Assembly: GCA_948467645.1 (NCBI GenBank)
Contig: CAOKFD010000085.1
Location: 1 to 9,415, forward strand
Source of the DNA: Fimadaptatus sp948467645
GTDB taxonomy: Bacteria > Bacillota > Clostridia > Christensenellales > Aristaeellaceae
Direction: 5' to 3'
DNA: 9,415 nt
Shown here: piece after piece, positions 5,975 through 9,415 of the stretch
Numbering within the stretch: the stretch's first letter is position 1
Layout: each line of letters starts with the position of its first letter
Notes under the pieces: model-generated
Seen by the model: the letters and a program-made list of their open reading frames with translations, nothing else
What the model was told of the DNA's origin: nothing
The model's database searches: none
Made by a program: the position numbers and the translations under genes

Positions 5975-6017
5975 AAGCGCCCGCGCATCGGTTTACAGTT
6001 CCGGTGCGCGGGCGCTT
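5975..6017 (-). terminator. Rho-independent terminator of the M20 dipeptidase gene
   Basis: A 17-pair stem (5975-5991 with 6001-6017, one G-U/T-G pair, 9-base loop) lies 11 bases beyond the dipeptidase stop at 6029. On the minus strand the stem ends in TT and continues as GTTTGTAAAAAA, a modest T-tract, so it is best read as the terminator for the leftward genes, though it may also back up the rightward terminator. Confidence 0.7.
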
Positions 6018-6028
6018 TGCTTATGACA

Positions 6029-7477
6029 TTAAATCACATCGTCCAGCTTGCTTATGGCATATACGTATACCTTGAGCGTCTTCAGCAACGACTTAATCGA
6101 CGCTATTTCGTCGGGGGAGTGAGCGCCGCCGTGGCCTTCGGGGAGTAGGCCGTCCGGGACGGGGTCGTCATTTGGGAAACCGCCGCCAAAGGTTATCGCG
6201 CAGGGGAGATCTTTGGAGTACGTGCCGCCGCCCATCGTGTAATTTTTGCTTTCGGTGTCGCCCGTGATTTCACGGTAGGCTTGCGTCAGAGCTTGAATGC
6301 GCGGATCGCTTTCTTCCATGTAGAACGCAGGGGAAATGTCTATGTGCTTGATTACCGCACCCATGCCCGCAAGGTTTACACATAGCCGCGCACGCATGTC
6401 GTTTATGTCGGTTGTCACGGGGTAGCGGCAGTCCATCGTAAGCGTAATGCGCCCCGCGTTGAATCGCGCCATGCCGCACGCAAACGTTAGCTTGCCCGAT
6501 TGCTCGTCCTCGCACGCAATGCCAGCACCTTCGCCATAGTTGTCGCCCAGCAGCTTCTTTATCGCACGCATAGCACGCCGCGTCTCGGGAGTGAGCCGCC
6601 CAGTCTCAAGCAGCGCGCGCGCCAATACGCCTATCGCATTTATGCCGTTCTCGGGCGCGGCCGCGTGCGCCGCCTTGCCCTGCGAACGAATGACAACACC
6701 GTGATTTATCCGCTCAACTTCCTGATCCAGACGCAGTTCCTCAATAGTCATGTCATCCAGATCGCGTAATACCGCCAAAGCACGGTCGGGCACAGCATTC
6801 GGCACACTGCCGCCCTCAAATGCCAGTAGATCGTCGCCGCATTCCAGCAGTATCTCAACCACCATGCGACCTTTCTGACCATAGCATACCGGGAACCCCG
6901 CATCGGGTACCAGCGTAACGTCGGGCAGGGTAACGCCGCTGCCTTCCTTCGCCGCTAAATCGGTCATATGCTTCATGTCGCTCATGCCCGTCTCCTCGCT
7001 GGTGCCCAGCAGCAAACGCAGCCTGTGCTTCAGCGGCAATTCCAGATCGCGCGCGCACATCATCGCATACAGACCCATTACGCCCATGCCCTTGTTGTCG
7101 CTGGAGCCGCGCCCGACAATGTATCCGGGGAAGGTGTCGCTCGCGCCAATGACCTCGCCCTTGAACGGGTCGTGTACCCAGTCGTTGCCCTCCGGCACTA
7201 CATCCAGATGTGCAACAATGCCGATCTCGCCCGCAGTTTGCTCGCCCATGTATACGCTGCCTGCATATCCGTCGTGGTTCTCGGTCTTAAAGCCCTTCTC
7301 TCTCGCGCTCGCCAGCGCGTATTCCAGCATCTGCGCGCATCCGGGGCCGAACGGCTGACCGGGCTGCGCCTCAGTCTCGTCGGATACGCTGCGTATACGT
7401 ATCCACGCGCATAGCTCGTCCACTATCTGCTGCTTGTGCTCGTCAATCCATTTATCGACTCTTTCCATATCCAGCAT
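6029..7477 (-). CDS. pepV: M20 family dipeptidase, PepV/Sapep type
   Basis: This 482-residue cytoplasmic metallopeptidase matches the PepV family, which removes N-terminal residues from dipeptides and some tripeptides with two zinc ions. The zinc-site motifs are all present: AHLDVVP (89-95, His90 and Asp92), GRGSSDNKG (122-130, Asp127), GTSEETG (158-164, Glu161 catalytic, Glu162 ligand), VPDAGFPV (190-197, Asp192) and a GHGGAHSPDE segment (448-457, His453). The lid-domain His271 (KAAHAAAPENG) and Arg351 (CRYPV) fit the substrate-binding His and Arg of PepV. Its length is close to the usual 470 or so. The ATG at 7477 has GGAGG 8 bases upstream (7486-7490). It lies 33 bases downstream of the Dabb gene and is probably translated from the same message. 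The symbol is given by family resemblance; dipeptide preference is unknown. Confidence 0.92.
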   Translation of the reverse strand: MLDMERVDKWIDEHKQQIVDELCAWIRIRSVSDETEAQPGQPFGPGCAQMLEYALASAREKGFKTENHDGYAGSVYMGEQTAGEIGIVAHLDVVPEGNDWVHDPFKGEVIGASDTFPGYIVGRGSSDNKGMGVMGLYAMMCARDLELPLKHRLRLLLGTSEETGMSDMKHMTDLAAKEGSGVTLPDVTLVPDAGFPVCYGQKGRMVVEILLECGDDLLAFEGGSVPNAVPDRALAVLRDLDDMTIEELRLDQEVERINHGVVIRSQGKAAHAAAPENGINAIGVLARALLETGRLTPETRRAMRAIKKLLGDNYGEGAGIACEDEQSGKLTFACGMARFNAGRITLTMDCRYPVTTDINDMRARLCVNLAGMGAVIKHIDISPAFYMEESDPRIQALTQAYREITGDTESKNYTMGGGTYSKDLPCAITFGGGFPNDDPVPDGLLPEGHGGAHSPDEIASIKSLLKTLKVYVYAISKLDDVI

Positions 7478-7510
7478 CGTAGTTTCCTCCGATAATATAA
7501 TGTTAAAAAA

Positions 7511-7804
7511 TCAGTCGGGCAGCTCGTAATCGCACGCGACCGAGCTTTCGCGAATCTCATGCATGTGCTTGCGTATCGGCACATGCGCCGGATGCGTCTG
7601 ATACGCCTCCAATGCCGCGCGATCGGTAAACGTGCATACCAGCGCAATGTCATAACTGCGCTCCGTGCGGTAAAAGTCCACGCCGGTTTCCACACTGATA
7701 AGCCCCGGTACCTGCCCGCGCAGTGAATAAAACAGCTCGGCGGTCGCCTTCATGTTCTCGGGAGACTTGTCCTTCAGCCGGAAAAGCACTATATGTCTTA
7801 TCAT
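7511..7804 (-). CDS. Dabb family (stress-responsive alpha/beta-barrel) protein
   Basis: This 97-residue protein is a complete Dabb (dimeric alpha+beta barrel) domain. It starts with the typical strand MIRHIVLFRLKD, carries the VPGLISVETGVDF segment (32-44), and ends with YDIALVCTFTDRAALEAYQTHPAHVPI (in part; residues 51-77), where His71 and His74 lie in the family's common 'YxxHPxH' region. Such proteins form small dimers; plant members are stress-induced, some relatives are polyketide cyclases, and the role of most bacterial members is unknown. The start at 7804 is chosen because it begins the domain and has GGAG 9 bases upstream; in-frame ATGs up to 7858 would add residues that are not part of the domain and overlap the promoter. 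It is likely co-transcribed with the downstream dipeptidase. Confidence 0.87.
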   Translation of the reverse strand: MIRHIVLFRLKDKSPENMKATAELFYSLRGQVPGLISVETGVDFYRTERSYDIALVCTFTDRAALEAYQTHPAHVPIRKHMHEIRESSVACDYELPD

Positions 7805-7848
7805 AAACAGCATCTCCATTTCCAAAGCGATCTTCGCATTATGAATAA

Positions 7849-7877
7849 AGTATACCACAAGCCGCGCCCAAGCTCAA
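7849..7877 (-). promoter_or_regulatory. Promoter for the Dabb-dipeptidase unit
   Basis: On the minus strand TTGAGC (7877-7872), a 17-base spacer and TATACT (7854-7849), with TGG directly before the -10 box. Transcription would begin near 7842. It lies just beyond the metallophosphoesterase stop (7894) with no terminator between, so read-through from upstream is also possible. Confidence 0.65.
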
Positions 7878-7893
7878 TCTTATTTGTAAAATT

Positions 7894-9036
7894 TCAGCCG
7901 CCGTACGGGCGCCTGTCGCTTATCCGGCCCATGTACCATCCGGATATGTCGCCCTTCTTGGCGACGTATCCGTGCAATGTGGAAAAGTATATCCTCAGCT
8001 CGTCGCCGGGCTGTACGTCCAGCTCGTAGCTGGATATATCGTCACACAGGCACTTGCCGCCGCGCGCATATTCGGGTATGCGGTCGTAAAGCAGTGTAAC
8101 CGGCGCATACAGCTCCGTGCCGGTTTCGACATGCCGTATGCGCGCCGCATCGCCTTCTATCGAAAGTATTTCCACCTCGTTGTGCCGCCAGCGCAGATTG
8201 ACCGGATCGCTGGAGGCGGTCTGTGCATCCAATGCATAGCATACATCCCGCCCGTGCGCGCTTATCCATTTGAAATCCCCGCCGCCGTGCGGCAGTATTA
8301 TGGCGTTCAACTGCGCGTCGAATTTGATTCCCACGCCGCCGTCGATATCGATTATCTTCTGCTCGGGGCATATGTAGGGCGCGCTGCTGGCGTAGTCGGG
8401 TCGGTAAAGGCTCGCGGGCGTGTGCCCCACGATGATGTATTTGTCAAAATGCACGCCCGCGCATATAAAGTCGTCCCACTTCAGAAATTCATCGGCGCTG
8501 CGCCCGACGTACTTTTCAAACTCGCCCGAGGGCACGCCGCCGTGCACAAACATATACTCCGGAGTTTCCAGAAAGGTCGCAAGCGATTTGACGAACTCTA
8601 TTTCCGCATGGAACCTCTCCTTAAAGACGCTTTGCGCCGCCGCGACGTCCATGTCCGAAGAATAGGGGACGCCCGCCTCGCGGCACATGTCCCTGAATAG
8701 CGTAGAGCAGCCCCAGTCGGCCATGCCGTCCACATATTTCGTTACCACGCTCCCGACGCGCCCGTTTTCGCCCGTCGCGTATTCGATCGCGCGCAAATCC
8801 TTGTTGCCCGCCAGTACGCGCACGTTGCCGCGCCGACTCAGTTCCATTGCGCGCCGTATTACGCCCAGCGAATCTTCGCCGCGCTCGCACATGTCGCCCA
8901 CGATCACAAGCGCGTCCTCGTCCGTGAGTCGGATGAGCTCCAGAAGCTCGTTAAACAGTTTAAGGCTGCCGTGTATGTCGGACGTGGCGATCAGCCGTCC
9001 GCGCGGCGTGTCCATTCGCTCAAGGCGTGCAAGCAT
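7894..9036 (-). CDS. Metallophosphoesterase (calcineurin-like/PPP type) with C-terminal extension
   Basis: The 380-residue protein has the metal-site motifs of calcineurin-like phosphoesterases in order: SDIHG (19-23, Asp20 and His22), VGDMCERG (46-53, Asp48), GNKD (77-80), VHGG (164-167, His165) and GHTP (204-207, His205). Spacing resembles PPP-type protein or bis(nucleosyl)-tetraphosphate phosphatases. In these the third motif is GNHE, whose His is a catalytic proton donor; here it is Lys79. Residues about 275-380 form a strand-rich extension that is not part of the usual ~240-residue catalytic domain and that I do not recognise. The ATG at 9036 is supported by AGGAGG at 9043-9048; upstream in-frame codons to 9120 run through the promoter and are not coding. 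It is followed by the Dabb gene 89 bases on in the same direction. Confidence 0.85.
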   Translation of the reverse strand: MLARLERMDTPRGRLIATSDIHGSLKLFNELLELIRLTDEDALVIVGDMCERGEDSLGVIRRAMELSRRGNVRVLAGNKDLRAIEYATGENGRVGSVVTKYVDGMADWGCSTLFRDMCREAGVPYSSDMDVAAAQSVFKERFHAEIEFVKSLATFLETPEYMFVHGGVPSGEFEKYVGRSADEFLKWDDFICAGVHFDKYIIVGHTPASLYRPDYASSAPYICPEQKIIDIDGGVGIKFDAQLNAIILPHGGGDFKWISAHGRDVCYALDAQTASSDPVNLRWRHNEVEILSIEGDAARIRHVETGTELYAPVTLLYDRIPEYARGGKCLCDDISSYELDVQPGDELRIYFSTLHGYVAKKGDISGWYMGRISDRRPYGG

Positions 9037-9072
9037 ACTGCTCCTCCTAAGTATTACAAACTTATATACCCA

Positions 9073-9101
9073 ATTATATAGCAAGCGCCATCGCGGGTCA
9101 A
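9073..9101 (-). promoter_or_regulatory. Vegetative promoter for the metallophosphoesterase
   Basis: On the minus strand TTGACC (9101-9096), an exact 17-base spacer and TATAAT (9078-9073), one base from full consensus. Transcription would begin near 9066, giving a 30-base leader to the ATG at 9036. Confidence 0.82.
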
Positions 9102-9262
9102 CTGTAAGCGCGCTCGGCACGCTGCGTTTTGCTGACGTAAAGTGGCAGATTAATGCAAGTCAGCCGCGCAAAAAACTCAAATTCATGCACGCATATGGAC
9201 GCAATCGGGCAATTTTTATAGATACTATTCGCTCGAAATGAATAATTTTTCAGAAAAAACAC
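9102..9262. other. Divergent intergenic stretch without a recognisable gene
   Basis: This is the middle of the 330-base gap between the metallophosphoesterase (start 9036) and the last gene (start 9367). It becomes AT-rich towards the right. I find no convincing reading frame with a ribosome binding site, no structured RNA and no repeat copy. A short palindrome ATAG-ATA-CTAT lies at 9218-9228, too small to interpret. Confidence 0.5.
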
Positions 9263-9291
9263 TTGAAATATCTGTGTTTAAGGCATATACT
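9263..9291 (+). promoter_or_regulatory. Vegetative promoter for the last, partial gene
   Basis: TTGAAA (9263-9268), a 17-base spacer and TATACT (9286-9291). Transcription would start near 9298, leaving a leader of about 70 bases before the GTG at 9367. Confidence 0.72.
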
Positions 9292-9299
9292 AGTCATTA

Positions 9300-9314
9300 A
9301 TCCGAAAAACGGAT
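9300..9314. promoter_or_regulatory. Dyad at the predicted transcription start (possible operator)
   Basis: ATCCG (9300-9304) and CGGAT (9310-9314) form a perfect 5-base inverted repeat around AAAAA, placed at about +2 to +17 of the promoter at 9263-9291. The position suits a repressor site, perhaps for self-regulation by the gene it precedes, but the dyad is short. Confidence 0.35.
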
Positions 9315-9366
9315 AAAGCTATATAGACGATGCTGAATAACAGTGTACGTCTGGGAGGTGTAAACT

Positions 9367-9415
9367 GTGTCCGATCAAGTAGCGCAGATAGCGGAACGCA
9401 TTCGTGAGATCGGAA
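9367..9415 (+). CDS. Start of a gene, possibly an XRE-type regulator (partial)
   Basis: Only 16 codons are inside the window, beginning with GTG at 9367 and GGGAGG at 9353-9358, 8 bases upstream. The visible peptide, MSDQVAQIAERIREIG, resembles the first helix of XRE (Cro/C1) helix-turn-helix regulators, several of which in Clostridia start with an 'xxQIAxRIRxLR' pattern and continue into a cupin domain. This is pattern recognition on very little sequence and could be wrong. The last nine bases need care because they equal the start of a common sequencing adapter. Confidence 0.45.
   Translation, partial: MSDQVAQIAERIREIG

Noticed and set aside
7972..8700. Forward open frame of 242 codons opposite the metallophosphoesterase
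   Set aside because: No ribosome binding site and no recognisable domain, while the opposite strand has all the phosphoesterase motifs.
9218..9228. Short palindrome ATAG-ATA-CTAT
   Set aside because: Four-base arms in AT-rich DNA are expected by chance, and it is not placed at a promoter element.

Overview
The window looks like a chromosomal segment of a low-to-mid-GC Bacillota, most likely an uncultured gut-type Clostridia (a Christensenellales-like lineage is my guess, not shown by the sequence). The grounds are strong AGGAGG-type ribosome binding sites, vegetative TTGxxx-17-TATAAT promoters in front of most transcription units, and a gene set of PepV-type dipeptidase, Cof-type HAD phosphatase, Dabb protein and Gfo/Idh/MocA protein. 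By eye the GC content is in the mid-50s. I see no phage, CRISPR, tRNA or rRNA, and no transposase gene.

Layout. 1-804 (-): HSL-type alpha/beta hydrolase, 3' end outside the window. 805-1147: two divergent promoters with a 160-bp palindromic repeat between them (copy A, 891-1050). 1148-3012 (+): a compact sugar-phosphate transferase followed by a six-hairpin (GH63/MGH1-like) glycosidase, probably one transcript. 3013-3286: a second, decayed copy of the repeat (copy B, 3017-3179), then an extended -10 promoter. 3287-4549 (+): Gfo/Idh/MocA protein with GH109-like active-site motifs, closed by a clear terminator. 4702-5511 (+): Cof-type HAD phosphatase. 5654-5905 (+): small two-helix membrane protein with its own promoter. 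5936-6017: two back-to-back terminator hairpins serving the converging genes. 6029-9036 (-): read right to left, metallophosphoesterase, Dabb protein and M20/PepV dipeptidase, all in one direction without visible terminators between them. 9037-9415: intergenic region with a good forward promoter, a small dyad, and the first codons of a new gene that resembles the start of an XRE-type regulator.

How the genes fit together. Three proteins point to sugar metabolism (lipid-linked sugar transfer, glycoside hydrolysis, NAD-dependent sugar chemistry), two to general hydrolysis and phosphate release, and one to dipeptide use. There is no single obvious pathway. The window reads as ordinary chromosomal housekeeping and accessory metabolism; the least ordinary part is the repeat family, which resembles a non-autonomous TA-flanked element able to fold along its whole length.
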